Below, in pieces: positions 7,901 to 16,762 of a DNA stretch of 64,000 bases. Position 1 is the first letter of the stretch, and every line of letters starts with the position of its first letter. The translations under genes were made by a program, and so were the position numbers. The notes below the pieces were generated by a model. It worked only from the letters and a program-made list of their open reading frames with translations. It did no database searches and had not been told where the DNA came from. Location: the NCBI GenBank assembly GCA_013099195.1, contig CP039999.1, positions 310,001-374,000 of the forward strand, written 5' to 3'. Source of the stretch: Candidatus Saccharibacteria bacterium oral taxon 488. Its GTDB lineage: Bacteria; Patescibacteriota; Saccharimonadia; Saccharimonadales; Saccharimonadaceae.

Positions 7901-9916
7901 TTATGGTTTTTGTTGGGCAGCGTCTGGTTCTGGGGCGGCGAGTGGTGTTGATAGCGTGGGCGTAGCGGTTGGTTCAGGGGGTGTGGGTGTGGCAAGAGGC
8001 TCGGGGGCTGGGTCGGGCGGTGTGGATGGCATAGCGGGCGCGGGAGTGGTTGGTTCAGGTGGTGGCGTGAACATCAGCGGCAGCGGGCTAAAGTTGGGCG
8101 GTGGCACCGGCGGTGTGGCCGGCTTAGTCAGGACGGTACCGGCGGCGTCCGGTTGGGTGGCGTTGATCGGGACGGTCGGCTGGACGGCGACAGCGGTTGG
8201 CGGTTCGGTGGTCAGTGGTAGGGCGGCAGGCGCGGGAGTGGTTGGTAATTGGCGCATGGCCTCGTCGGTTCGGGTGCGAGGAATCTCGAGAAAGAAAGTG
8301 CTGCCCTTGCGGTATTCACTGATGACGAATAGGCGGCCAGACATCGCCTCAGCGAGGCGGCGACTGAGATACAGACCGAGGCCGGTGCCGCCGATCTCGC
8401 GGGTGTCGGAATTATCGACGCGGTAGAACTTTTGAAAGAGGTGTGGCACATCTTCGGCGGGGATGCCGATACCGCTGTCTTGGACGCTGATGGTGATCGT
8501 TTTATCATCACCAGTGATATCTACAACCACTTCCCCGTCGGGCGTGTATTTGATGGCGTTTTCGATCAAGTTAGAAACAACTTCGCGGAGGTGATCGGCA
8601 TCGACGTTGGCGTAGTATGCTGGCTGGACAGTGGCGGCGGCGTCCGGACGGAAGGTGCAGACGAGGCCTTTTTCGGCGGCGCGTGGCGCCAAGCCCTCAA
8701 AAATCTCGCCGACAAAGGTGGTGATATTGATAATCTGCGGTTCGTTCTTGAGGCGGCCGTCTTCGGCGCGGCTGATATCAAGCAGGTCTTGGAATAACCG
8801 ACCGAGGTGCTGGGCTGAGGCGTGGGCCTTGGTGATGAAGTCGCGTGCCTTGTCATCGATGTGGGCGGTGGCTGGGTTGAGGGCCAGGCCGAGATAACCC
8901 TCGATGGAGGCAACGGGGGTGCGCATTTCGTGGCTGGCGGTAGAGATGAATTCAGCTTGCTGGCGCTCCTCGGCTTTTTCCTTGGTGATGTCGCGAAAGA
9001 CGACGATGATGCCTTCGCTATCTTTGCCAACTGGTGAGGCGACGATGGAGACGAGGATTTGCTTGTCAGAGGCGGTGCGGAGGAGCAATTTGTCGGAGTG
9101 TGCTGGCCGATTATTGATCAGTGATTGCATGACCGGGTTTTCAGTGACGGTGACGTCTTTGCCGTCGGCGGTGACGAGTTGGATGACGCTTTGCCATTTG
9201 AGGCCAAGGGCGTCGCCTTGGTTCCAGCCGATGATCCGCTGGGCTGAGGGGTTAATGAGTTCGATATTGCCCTCGCGCGAGATAGCCAGCACGCCGTCAT
9301 CAATGGCGTTAATGACGATGTCAGAGGTGCCTTCGGCGGTGGATAGCTTGGTGCGGAGTTCAGAAATGTCGCCGAGCTTGCTGACGCGCGGCTGATGGCG
9401 CCAGATGATAAAGCCAAGAGCTAGTGGCGCCAGGCCAAAAAATAGGGCGCCAATCGTGGCGATGAGGCTGGCGTGCTGGGTGATGGCGGCGGTGGTGATG
9501 GCGGTGACGACGAGGAGACTGATGCCGAGGACGACGGGCCAGCCAAAGAAGCCGGCGAATACCGCAGCGCTGAGCCAGGCGGCGGCGAATGGCGAGGCCA
9601 GAAAGCCGCTGGTGGCAACCAGTGAGCCGACGGCAAGGATAATCAAGCCATAGACAGCGATGGATACGGCGGTGATGGCTCGTCGCGGTAGCCACAGACA
9701 GAGGATGAGGGCGGTGAGGCTGACGAGAGCGCCGATGGCGGCGGCGAGGTCAGTGATGGCTTCGCCGATGGGTAGCCGGTAGCCGGTCGGGATAAAGCGC
9801 GCCCAAGCGTAGAGGAGGACGATGACCAGCCCGACGAACAAGGCCGCCTCGCATAGTCGCCGCAGCCAAAATCGCGACAATTCACCGACCTGCGAAACAT
9901 CCCCCGCCCACTTCAT
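7901..9916 (-). CDS. Membrane PAS-histidine kinase
   Basis: Sensor kinase of the pair with 6437-7855. From the ATG at 9916: five to six N-terminal membrane helices (about 20-175), a PAS domain (about 200-310), a HisKA domain with SHEMRTPVASIEG (phospho-His near 330), and HATPase motifs NLIENAIKY (N box), DSGIGIP (G1) and GTGLGLYL (G2). The last ~115 residues are Pro/Thr/Ala-rich. The ATG at 9916 is preferred over the longer reading because TATAAT (9923-9928) ends exactly 6 nt upstream, indicating a leaderless transcript. The signal sensed is unknown. Confidence 0.93.
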   Translation of the reverse strand: MKWAGDVSQVGELSRFWLRRLCEAALFVGLVIVLLYAWARFIPTGYRLPIGEAITDLAAAIGALVSLTALILCLWLPRRAITAVSIAVYGLIILAVGSLVATSGFLASPFAAAWLSAAVFAGFFGWPVVLGISLLVVTAITTAAITQHASLIATIGALFFGLAPLALGFIIWRHQPRVSKLGDISELRTKLSTAEGTSDIVINAIDDGVLAISREGNIELINPSAQRIIGWNQGDALGLKWQSVIQLVTADGKDVTVTENPVMQSLINNRPAHSDKLLLRTASDKQILVSIVASPVGKDSEGIIVVFRDITKEKAEERQQAEFISTASHEMRTPVASIEGYLGLALNPATAHIDDKARDFITKAHASAQHLGRLFQDLLDISRAEDGRLKNEPQIINITTFVGEIFEGLAPRAAEKGLVCTFRPDAAATVQPAYYANVDADHLREVVSNLIENAIKYTPDGEVVVDITGDDKTITISVQDSGIGIPAEDVPHLFQKFYRVDNSDTREIGGTGLGLYLSRRLAEAMSGRLFVISEYRKGSTFFLEIPRTRTDEAMRQLPTTPAPAALPLTTEPPTAVAVQPTVPINATQPDAAGTVLTKPATPPVPPPNFSPLPLMFTPPPEPTTPAPAMPSTPPDPAPEPLATPTPPEPTATPTLSTPLAAPEPDAAQQKP

Positions 9917-9922
9917 GCTTGT

Positions 9923-9928
9923 ATTATA
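9923..9928 (-). promoter_or_regulatory. -10 box of histidine kinase gene, leaderless
   Basis: TATAAT ends 6 nt before ATG 9916, so the predicted transcription start is at or beside the A of the start codon. Confidence 0.65.
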
Positions 9929-10015
9929 GACCGAGACGAGCAAAAATGATACCCACATTGAGCCACGTCATGGCAAGTCAAGCATGGTACGCATTTGGCT
10001 GCCCTGAGGGGCCGC

Positions 10016-11275
10016 TCAGCCCTTCCCTAAAATCGCCTCGAGCATCTTCATTCGCGAGGCCATGATGGCGGGGATGGCACCGCTGATAATGGCGACTACT
10101 AGCACAACCTCGGCACGGAATAGCAATTCCCACCACGATATGTTGAGTGTCACGTCAGCAATTGGCAGACTGAACGGATGCGCCACTACATATGGCACTA
10201 GTCCACCGAGGAAAATTACCAAGCCGACCGCTATACCGCACACCGCATAAAATAGCGCTAGTAGAACGTAGCTAAAGACGATCACTCGCGGCTTGACGCC
10301 AATTGCCCGCTGAATGCCGATTTGCCGCCGCTTGTTGATGATGTCAACATAAATCACGATGAAGATCGTCACCGCCGCAATGATAATGCCGACTATCAGC
10401 ATAATGGCGTTGAGCGACTGAAAACTACCGGTAATCGTATCCATAACCGTCGCTCCGTCGCGCCAATCGTGAACGCGCAGGCCCGGATAGTTCAGGTCAG
10501 TAAGTGCTCGTTGCACCGACGCCTCCTTGCCGCGGCTGGTGCGCACGACGATCATACTGGCATCGTTCTCGCCAGCTGCCAAACGGCTCGGCATGCCGCT
10601 GGTGAGCTTGCGCCATAAACCGCGCGAGATGTACGCTTGAATATCTGCATTATAGAACTTCGTCGAGGTAATACCGCCGACCTTAACGTCGACCTTTTTA
10701 CCGTTAACATTTATCGTTACCCGATCGCCAACTTTAACCCCCTCAAGCGAACCTCTCTCGAGCAACCGGCTGCCCAGCACGATCTCGTCGTCGCCCGTCA
10801 AAAACGTTCCGTCCGACACGCGGTTAGCGACCTCCAGGGTTTGGCGAAAGTCTCGCGGATTAACGACATTGATCCGAGCCTGTACTTGCTTGTCATCGTT
10901 ATATCCTAATACTGCCGGCACAGCCAGGATTTTGTCGGCCGCCGTCACGCCGTCAATGCGTTTGATCTCGGCCAGCTTATCATCAACGTTGGTGATGTAC
11001 TCGCCGGGCTTTTTGACATCGATATAGGCTTCGCCGACCATCAGATTCTTGATCTGCGATTCAATCGCCGAGGTGACGCCAGCTAGCAGCGACGATATAA
11101 AGGCTAGATTGATGAATGCCACCGCCACCAGCAGCGTCGTCAGGCCCAGTGTCCACTTACGGCCGCGCACGATGTACTGCCGCATCAATCGCCAACCCAG
11201 CAAGAACTCGCGCCACAGGTTGTTCTTGGGCTGGCGCGGCGTTTGCGCTTCCTGCGTTTTGTGAGACTGGCTCAT
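10016..11275 (-). CDS. MacB/FtsX-type ABC transporter permease
   Basis: Membrane subunit of an exporter with the ATPase at 11272-11994. It has one N-terminal membrane helix (about 40-65), a long extracytoplasmic domain (about 65-275), then three C-terminal helices typical of the FtsX fold (around 285-315, 335-365, 385-410). 419 residues is the usual size. ATG overlaps the ATPase stop by 4 nt (ATGA), indicating translational coupling. These systems often export peptides or lipoproteins or drive mechanotransmission; the substrate is not visible. Confidence 0.92.
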   Translation of the reverse strand: MSQSHKTQEAQTPRQPKNNLWREFLLGWRLMRQYIVRGRKWTLGLTTLLVAVAFINLAFISSLLAGVTSAIESQIKNLMVGEAYIDVKKPGEYITNVDDKLAEIKRIDGVTAADKILAVPAVLGYNDDKQVQARINVVNPRDFRQTLEVANRVSDGTFLTGDDEIVLGSRLLERGSLEGVKVGDRVTINVNGKKVDVKVGGITSTKFYNADIQAYISRGLWRKLTSGMPSRLAAGENDASMIVVRTSRGKEASVQRALTDLNYPGLRVHDWRDGATVMDTITGSFQSLNAIMLIVGIIIAAVTIFIVIYVDIINKRRQIGIQRAIGVKPRVIVFSYVLLALFYAVCGIAVGLVIFLGGLVPYVVAHPFSLPIADVTLNISWWELLFRAEVVLVVAIISGAIPAIMASRMKMLEAILGKG

Positions 11276-11994
11276 AGTAGCCTCCCGGCTGCAGGCCGAC
11301 GCTCGCCTTTTAGTTTGCCGTTTTCAAACACGATTTGCCGCTTGGCGTAGGCTAGCTCATCAGCTTCATGCGAGATCATCACCAAGGTTATGCCGCTGGC
11401 GTTAATTTCTTTCAACGTTTCCATAACATTCTTTGAGGCAACCGTATCTAGGTTAGCCGTCGGCTCGTCGGCAAAGATAATGTGCGGCTCATTGACCAGC
11501 GCCCGGGCAATCGCCACGCGCTGCTGTTCGCCGCCAGATAATTGCGATGGTAGGTGGCGCGCTCTGTCCTTTAGACCAACACGATCTAGTTCTTGCAGGG
11601 CTTTTTGCTTAGCAATCTTCGCCGAGCACCACATCAGCCGCGGTAACATGACGTTTTCTAGGGCGGTGAGCTCACGAATCAGGGCGTACTCTTGAAAAAT
11701 ATAGCCAACTTGGCGCAGGCGCAGTTCAATTTGCTGTTTTTCTGGCAGCTGAGTGATCTCTATCGCTGGTGTCTCGTCACCCCTACCATCAAACCAGATT
11801 GTGCCGCTATCGGGGCGATCCAACATCGCCACCTGATGCATAAAGGTCGATTTGCCCGAACCGTTGCGCCCTGTGATCATCAGAAAATCGCCGTGACGAA
11901 TCGAAAAACTGACGTCCTTGAGCGCATGCGTGGCGCTATCACCCGAGCCGTACGTCTTGCTGAGATGCTCAATGGTAAGAATTTCGCGGGCCAT
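11272..11994 (-). CDS. MacB/LolD-type ABC transporter ATPase
   Basis: Nucleotide-binding subunit with Walker A GRNGSGKS, signature LSGGEQQRVAIARAL, Walker B IIFADEPTANLDT and switch His (MISHEAD). The ATG at 11994 gives 240 residues, the standard size. TATACT (12001-12006) ends 6 nt upstream, so the mRNA is probably leaderless. It precedes and overlaps the permease gene. Confidence 0.95.
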   Translation of the reverse strand: MAREILTIEHLSKTYGSGDSATHALKDVSFSIRHGDFLMITGRNGSGKSTFMHQVAMLDRPDSGTIWFDGRGDETPAIEITQLPEKQQIELRLRQVGYIFQEYALIRELTALENVMLPRLMWCSAKIAKQKALQELDRVGLKDRARHLPSQLSGGEQQRVAIARALVNEPHIIFADEPTANLDTVASKNVMETLKEINASGITLVMISHEADELAYAKRQIVFENGKLKGERRPAAGRLL

Positions 11995-12000
11995 AGTATC

Positions 12001-12006
12001 AGTATA
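12001..12006 (-). promoter_or_regulatory. -10 box of ABC exporter operon, leaderless
   Basis: TATACT ends 6 nt before ATG 11994. Confidence 0.6.
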
Positions 12007-12048
12007 GCGCGCGGTGGGGCGCCGCTTCAAGCCGAGATCCCGAAAAAC

Positions 12049-12552
12049 CTACCGTAGTTTTGTTACCATTTCCACTTCGCGGGCCGTAAGACCATATTTT
12101 TCATAGAACACTATGGCGCGCTGGTTGCCGCTCAGTACTTTTAGCCGCAAGGTATCGCAATTTTTACTCTGGAAATAACGCTTCATTTCATCCATCAAGG
12201 CTCGCCCGATACCACTGCCGCGCTGTTCTGGCTCGACATAGAGCAGTCCGATCCAGCCGTCTTTTCGCGGCGTATGCACCGCATCGAAAACGGCGTCCCG
12301 ACCAGGTTGATGATCGATAATCACGCCTTGAACAAAGCCGATCACCTGGCCATTCTCCTCGGCAACATACATCGCGCCGTTCATATTCTCGCTATCGTCA
12401 ATCATCCGCTGCATGTAGCCGTGCGCGTCTCGCGGGCTAGCGAACGGCAGCGACTCCGCCGTGTTATCAACCTGCGCGAAATGCGCGTGCAGTTTGATCG
12501 CCAACTGATCGACTGCAGCGCGGTCTTTGGGATGGAAGGGGCGGATTGTCAT
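12049..12552 (-). CDS. GNAT-family N-acetyltransferase
   Basis: Transfers an acyl group from acyl-CoA to an amine. ATG 12552 follows AGGAGA at 7 nt. The acetyl-CoA motif EQRGSGIGRALMDEMKRYF is clear near residues 110-130, followed by the beta-strand/helix pair RLKVLSGNQRAIVFYEKYG typical of the fold's end. 167 residues is normal. The substrate is unknown. This is the last GC-rich gene before the AT-rich accessory segment. Confidence 0.9.
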   Translation of the reverse strand: MTIRPFHPKDRAAVDQLAIKLHAHFAQVDNTAESLPFASPRDAHGYMQRMIDDSENMNGAMYVAEENGQVIGFVQGVIIDHQPGRDAVFDAVHTPRKDGWIGLLYVEPEQRGSGIGRALMDEMKRYFQSKNCDTLRLKVLSGNQRAIVFYEKYGLTAREVEMVTKLR

Positions 12553-12722
12553 GATTATTTCTCCTAGTATCAAATACGGTAAATTGTATTGAGGCGATTA
12601 CTATAATTAATAGTCCAAGTGTTAGTATAAGTTATATGAAATAAATTACATAGATAAGACTCTCAAAACGACCTACGACCTTGATGATAATACACGTGTC
12701 ATAACACTAGAACTTGAGTAAA

Positions 12723-13742
12723 CTATATAAGACTAATTTGCTCGAAATCGTTATCGTTCTCTTCGATTTTCTCAATTTTCATAATGCGCAGTACGGGCTT
12801 TTTGAGAATAGCTACTGACCCCTTTGTCGTAGACCTTCTATCTACAACAGCCGTAATGTTTACATAGCCAAAAAGCATATCTCTATAGCTCTTTACGCTG
12901 TCACCACCATATGGAATACATTTGAGAATTCGACCACAGTAAGAAAATCCCAGGGTGTTTGTTATGCCATTCCCTCTCGTCAATTCTCCTTCAAGGGTAA
13001 CAACAGAATCTTGTATGAGTTCAGGAAATATTATGTTATCGTCAACAGCTTCGTCTTTATCATCAAATATACTCCTTTCCATAAAGTTAATCGTAACTGC
13101 GTCATCGGGTATGCTATCTCTATCAATTGGCTTATCATCTATATAAATCTGAGTTTCTTCATCCACAAGCGACATCATATCTTTGAACTTATTTTTTGGT
13201 GTATCCCTGTATAATTCCAGTTCAGATTTCGTCACAGTAAGCTTGTCACCACGTCCATTTATGATAATAATATTATCGGCATCTATAACTTTAGTCTCAC
13301 TAGGCTTAAAAATGTGCCCAGTCATCATAGACCCTCTATGTTTTGCCAGCCTGACAACAGTCTTCATCGCTCGCAGAGCGTTTTTGGCTATATCCTTAGT
13401 TGTTTTTTCTCCCACATCGTTTTTTGCCATTTGCTCTGCCGCTGTTTTTACATAAGCCCCAAGACCGACGGTAACTACACCAGTACCCGCCGCCCAGCAC
13501 CCAATTGTGATAATGTCTGTAACAAGAGACCCCGAACGAATGCGAACCTCAATAGAATAGCTACTTTGCGCAATTTCAGGGCTAGTTTTTGCAATAAAGA
13601 ATTTTAATGCCTTCTCAAGACCTTTAAGGTATTGAACTGTTTTTTCTAAGTCAACCTGCCCCTTATCTACTGAACTACCCGTAACATACACAGTGCCAAC
13701 AGGAGTAGTATCTACACTGTTCTCTTCATCGTAATTAGTCAT
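12723..13742 (-). CDS. Hypothetical protein at accessory-region edge
   Basis: A 339-residue protein not recognised. It has an acidic N-terminus, one hydrophobic stretch (about residues 75-105, IITIGCWAAGTGVVTVGLGAY) that could enter a membrane, and a mixed alpha/beta C-terminal half with many Asp/Glu. Codon and base composition are AT-rich, unlike the genes to its left. It stands alone at the left edge of the presumed mobile segment next to the PLD and GHKL groups, where cargo genes are expected. Defence is a guess from position only. Confidence 0.6.
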   Translation of the reverse strand: MTNYDEENSVDTTPVGTVYVTGSSVDKGQVDLEKTVQYLKGLEKALKFFIAKTSPEIAQSSYSIEVRIRSGSLVTDIITIGCWAAGTGVVTVGLGAYVKTAAEQMAKNDVGEKTTKDIAKNALRAMKTVVRLAKHRGSMMTGHIFKPSETKVIDADNIIIINGRGDKLTVTKSELELYRDTPKNKFKDMMSLVDEETQIYIDDKPIDRDSIPDDAVTINFMERSIFDDKDEAVDDNIIFPELIQDSVVTLEGELTRGNGITNTLGFSYCGRILKCIPYGGDSVKSYRDMLFGYVNITAVVDRRSTTKGSVAILKKPVLRIMKIEKIEENDNDFEQISLI

Positions 13743-13972
13743 TATAATAAAATTATACCATTAATAATATACTATCAACTCGCAACAGCATTAAGCCTCT
13801 CGAATGAGGTGTGGTAGATTTCGTTAGCTCGTTTACTATTTACCTTTAAGCGCTAGGTATTCTTGATTTTTAAAGCTGCAAATTCAGGACAGACGTTTGC
13901 AAGTTGAAAAACAAACAAAAAAGATTCCAAAGAGCCGCTTGATTCCATATTGGTGAGCCTACAAATATAAAT
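13743..13972. other. AT-rich intergenic region
   Basis: About 230 bp between divergent genes. It holds a short CCTC/GAGG hairpin near 13797-13810 and presumably the promoters of both sides. No ORF or RNA gene is supported. Confidence 0.4.
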
Positions 13973-14086
13973 ATGGAACTCCTTTTTCGCGATATGTTTG
14001 CGCTGCGAGATCGCTTCAAGGAGCTGGGTATGGCCATTAAAAATGGCGATGTGTATTTGCCTGATTTGGAGGAGCGTGATGTTTAA
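13973..14086 (+). CDS. 37-residue small protein upstream of PLD gene
   Basis: A short charged helical ORF (MELLFRDMFALRDRFKELGM start) ending in EERDV. It overlaps the PLD gene by 8 nt, and the PLD ribosome site GGAGG lies inside it, so it looks translationally coupled. It may be a small partner or the end of a decayed longer gene. No family is recognised. A TATAAA-like box directly precedes the ATG. Confidence 0.5.
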   Translation: MELLFRDMFALRDRFKELGMAIKNGDVYLPDLEERDV

Positions 14087-14540
14087 TTTACGGAAATCAA
14101 ACTCAAAACTCTACGACCAAAACACTTTCGATAACCAACTTATGCGCGATTTACGAAAAGCCCGAAAAAGCATTATCATCGAAAGTCCGTTTCTCAGAAC
14201 TGTCCGAGTCGAAAAATTTATTCCAATATTTCACCGACTCAAAAAGCGCGGCGTGACAATATTACTTAACACCAAACCACTTGAAGAACACGACGAAATA
14301 TACAGACTACAAGCCCAAAAGTCTCTGAGTTTACTACAATCAGTAGGCGTCGAAGTGCTTTTTACAGTCAAACATCACCGCAAATTAGCCATCATTGATA
14401 GAGAAGTTATTTACGAAGGCAGCCTAAATATTCTCTCATATCGCGACAGTTGTGAGATAATGAGAAGGACAACATCTGTACTTGAGGCGGAAATGTTGAT
14501 AGATTTTATCGGCTTAAATAAATTTATGGAGGTGAAATAA
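14079..14540 (+). CDS. PLD-like phosphodiesterase/nuclease domain protein
   Basis: A 153-residue protein with one HKD-type motif: HHRKLAIIDREVIYEGSLN (His, Lys and Asp spaced HxK-x4-D, then the GS-N element). Single-motif PLD proteins commonly dimerise and act as nucleases. ATG 14079 is chosen for GGAGG at 6 nt; longer upstream readings have no site. It sits between a 37-residue ORF and a 76-residue ORF on the same strand, forming a compact three-gene unit. Position in an accessory region is consistent with restriction-like or toxin function, but this is inference. Confidence 0.8.
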   Translation: MFNLRKSNSKLYDQNTFDNQLMRDLRKARKSIIIESPFLRTVRVEKFIPIFHRLKKRGVTILLNTKPLEEHDEIYRLQAQKSLSLLQSVGVEVLFTVKHHRKLAIIDREVIYEGSLNILSYRDSCEIMRRTTSVLEAEMLIDFIGLNKFMEVK

Positions 14541-14542
14541 TT

Positions 14543-14773
14543 ATGAACGACGAGGAGACGATCAAGAATCTTCATTTGTACGAAGACGAAGAAACGATCC
14601 AGAAAACGATCTACTACCTGGAGCTTCACGACCCAGAAAACGCCAATCGCGAATACGCAGTCGGATTTCTGAAATTCATGCAGCGATTTGCACATGTTGC
14701 TAGTAGGAGTGAGGGGTTTGATTTTGAGAAATTCCTGAAGGAATATAAAACAAAGAGCAGGAGCAATCAATAA
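14543..14773 (+). CDS. Small acidic protein downstream of PLD gene
   Basis: A 76-residue protein beginning 2 nt after the PLD stop. It is strongly acidic at the N-terminus (NDEETIKNLHLYEDEETIQ) and basic at the end (KEYKTKSRSNQ). Acidic small partners of nucleases can be inhibitors; that role is only suggested by arrangement. No known family recognised. Confidence 0.6.
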   Translation: MNDEETIKNLHLYEDEETIQKTIYYLELHDPENANREYAVGFLKFMQRFAHVASRSEGFDFEKFLKEYKTKSRSNQ

Positions 14774-14789
14774 TACACCTTTGATTTGA

Positions 14790-15374
14790 TTAGCGGTATA
14801 TTCTATAGCGTTTTGTCTTCAAGGCGCTAATCGTGGATTCTATCTGGTTGAGAGCGTTTAGATAATCGCTTTCAGACAATTGTGCTCCTTTCTGAAACTT
14901 ATCGGTTAGGGCTGGATATGCACTTCTATCAAACGGGGACCCTATCTTCTCCTTAAAATCGGTCAACAGAGGGCTTGACTCTCCTAATATAGTGTCCATC
15001 CTATTTTGTATTTTACGTATTAATCTACGTAGTTGCTTCACATTCTCTTCACTTATGCTCTCTTTGGCGTATGTTTCAAGGTAGAGGCTATCGACAGCTT
15101 CTAATAATCTAATGATTTCTTCAATTTCTCCACAAACCATTGCCTCATAACTTCGTTGATTATTTAACTTTCTATCTATAATAAAAGGTGTTACAGAGAC
15201 TGATATTGCCAATGCCAATAGAGCAATAACAGATCCTAGGTCTACTTTTGTATCGATATACATGAGTTTATAATTAAACAAAAAGTGATACCCTACAGCT
15301 CCAATTAGAATTCCTATGAGAATCCATACGGCAACCAAAGAGAAGCTCTTAACTGTTGATATCGGCACTCTCAT
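14790..15374 (-). CDS. Membrane protein of GHKL/DUF4325 triad
   Basis: About 194 residues: two N-terminal membrane helices (about 12-33 and 45-67), then a soluble helical region with likely coiled coil (EEIIRLLEAVDSLYLETYAK) facing the cytoplasm. The ATG at 15374 overlaps the DUF4325 gene by 26 nt. It is the third gene of a tight operon with an ATPase and a STAS-like protein. Two helices plus a cytoplasmic coiled coil fits a membrane effector, but no family is recognised. Confidence 0.75.
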   Translation of the reverse strand: MRVPISTVKSFSLVAVWILIGILIGAVGYHFLFNYKLMYIDTKVDLGSVIALLALAISVSVTPFIIDRKLNNQRSYEAMVCGEIEEIIRLLEAVDSLYLETYAKESISEENVKQLRRLIRKIQNRMDTILGESSPLLTDFKEKIGSPFDRSAYPALTDKFQKGAQLSESDYLNALNQIESTISALKTKRYRIYR

Positions 15375-15681
15375 CAATATAGCCCCAGAACCTCTCTGTT
15401 AATCCAGGCTCGTCATCGCTTTTGATTTCTATCTTTTCTCGTACATCTAGACCGTCCTGTTTGCACTGTTGTGATATCTCTAATGCAAGCTCTGATAGAA
15501 ATGAAGATGCGTACCCCCAAGTATTGTCGAAATCAATAAGTATAAGTTCTTTATCATTGAGGTATTGTTTAATATAACTATCAAAAAACTCCTCAGCAGA
15601 ACCGTCACCGTCGCTTTTATATCTGGCGCCCGGTAGGGTTGTGAAGTCGCTAACGCTTATTTTTATTCTATTACTCAACAC
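15349..15681 (-). CDS. STAS-like DUF4325 protein
   Basis: About 110 residues. The pattern ISVSDFTTLPGARYKSDG, then a segment with IDFDNTWGYASSFLSEL, matches the STAS-like DUF4325 family, which often lies beside GHKL ATPases. Start is GTG 15681 or, with better spacing from GGGAGG (6 nt), TTG 15678. It overlaps the end of the ATPase gene by about 10 nt, implying coupled translation. By analogy with anti-sigma-factor antagonists it may bind the neighbouring ATPase. Confidence 0.78.
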   Translation of the reverse strand: MLSNRIKISVSDFTTLPGARYKSDGDGSAEEFFDSYIKQYLNDKELILIDFDNTWGYASSFLSELALEISQQCKQDGLDVREKIEIKSDDEPGLTERFWGYIDESADINS

Positions 15682-16711
15682 AAACCTCCCAGTAGTATAT
15701 TGTAGCTGACAGGCTTTCAGATGAATCCTTCTCAATACTACCAATATTAACTAGGTTAACCTTAGTTTTGTTTGTAATTATCTCAAATCTTTTATACATA
15801 TCGTCACCGCTTACTGTATCGTATATATATTTTATACCTTTACCTCTCTGTCGTAAAGCCGTGCGACTTTGTAGGCCTTTTGGTATAGCTTGTCTAAAGA
15901 ACTCGCCTTGAGAGCTTTCTCGCTTGATTATCGTATGCCACCATGGCGATCTTCCTTGCTGCTGGCTATTAGCCTTATCAATTAGAGTTTCGTAAATACC
16001 AACGCCCATATCTATTATGCAGTATTGTTTAACCTTGTCTCCGTTGTTATTCTTGGTTTCATACGTGTTAACGATCCAAGGGAGGGTGTAGCTGCTATCT
16101 GGATTGGCGTGATCCGCGGTATTTGTTACGATCTCAATAATTATTGGAGGAAGGTCTCGCAGTCTTTGTTTACTGTTTTCTCCAAAATAATCGACAGTTT
16201 TCGTTAATATATCACTAATTGCCTCTTCGTTGACTTCATCTTCACTTCGAGATAAGAATGCTCCACTGTTAAAATCTGGTATTCTCTCCTTAATAATCAT
16301 ATTTTCAAACTGTGCCTCCTCGAAAAACCTGTATGCTGCGGAATTTGAAAGGGGGCTCGTTACTTTTAGGTATTTTGATTTTGTATTTCTATCCAGCATA
16401 AACGCACCCAACAAGCACAATGTAGGAAGGTCGATCGAGGTTATCTTACGTAGATTTATCTGTGTATATTCTTCTTGATCCAACATGCATTTTACAGTAT
16501 TGAAGTATTTAATTACACTGTCTCTGTTGTCTAATATAGAGAAATCGGTCGGAGCATCCATTGACGTGTAGGATATATTCTTTGTGCCTTTTTCACGTAA
16601 CCGATGATATTTCAAGAGCCTATTGTCATGAGAGTATCTAGCCCTTAACTCTCGGCGATGCCTCTTGCGAGCTATTCTTTGCAGCTTTTCTCTGTCTTTA
16701 ATTTTTCTCAT
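15671..16711 (-). CDS. GHKL-type ATPase, anti-sigma/sensor-like
   Basis: A 346-residue protein with a basic N-terminus, a STAS-like middle (LRKITSIDLPTLCLLGAFML) and a C-terminal GHKL fold: N box EIVTNTADHAN, G1 DMGVGI, and a QRGKGIKYI G2-like loop. There is no HisKA dimer/phospho-His domain, so it is not a classical histidine kinase. It forms an operon with the DUF4325 and membrane genes. TATAAT (16722-16727) 10 nt upstream gives it a promoter separate from the T4SS operon. A stress or phage-sensing switch is plausible. Confidence 0.78.
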   Translation of the reverse strand: MRKIKDREKLQRIARKRHRRELRARYSHDNRLLKYHRLREKGTKNISYTSMDAPTDFSILDNRDSVIKYFNTVKCMLDQEEYTQINLRKITSIDLPTLCLLGAFMLDRNTKSKYLKVTSPLSNSAAYRFFEEAQFENMIIKERIPDFNSGAFLSRSEDEVNEEAISDILTKTVDYFGENSKQRLRDLPPIIIEIVTNTADHANPDSSYTLPWIVNTYETKNNNGDKVKQYCIIDMGVGIYETLIDKANSQQQGRSPWWHTIIKRESSQGEFFRQAIPKGLQSRTALRQRGKGIKYIYDTVSGDDMYKRFEIITNKTKVNLVNIGSIEKDSSESLSATIYYWEVCVE

Positions 16712-16721
16712 AGATGTACTT

Positions 16722-16727
16722 ATTATA
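16722..16727 (-). promoter_or_regulatory. -10 box of GHKL operon
   Basis: TATAAT ends 10 nt before ATG 16711. A 6-bp dyad AGCGTA/TACGCT overlaps the spacer just upstream and could be an operator. Confidence 0.55.
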
Positions 16728-16762
16728 GCGTATAGCGCGTACGCTTAGATTATTGTGTTCAA

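Noticed and set aside
12553-13972. A duplicated tRNA-Glu fragment as left attachment site
   Set aside because: No match to the tRNA 3' part was found here; serine recombinases do not need a long repeat.
15681-15744. Longer N-terminus of the DUF4325 protein
   Set aside because: The extension lies in the upstream gene's frame overlap and lacks a ribosome site; GTG/TTG after GGGAGG fits better.
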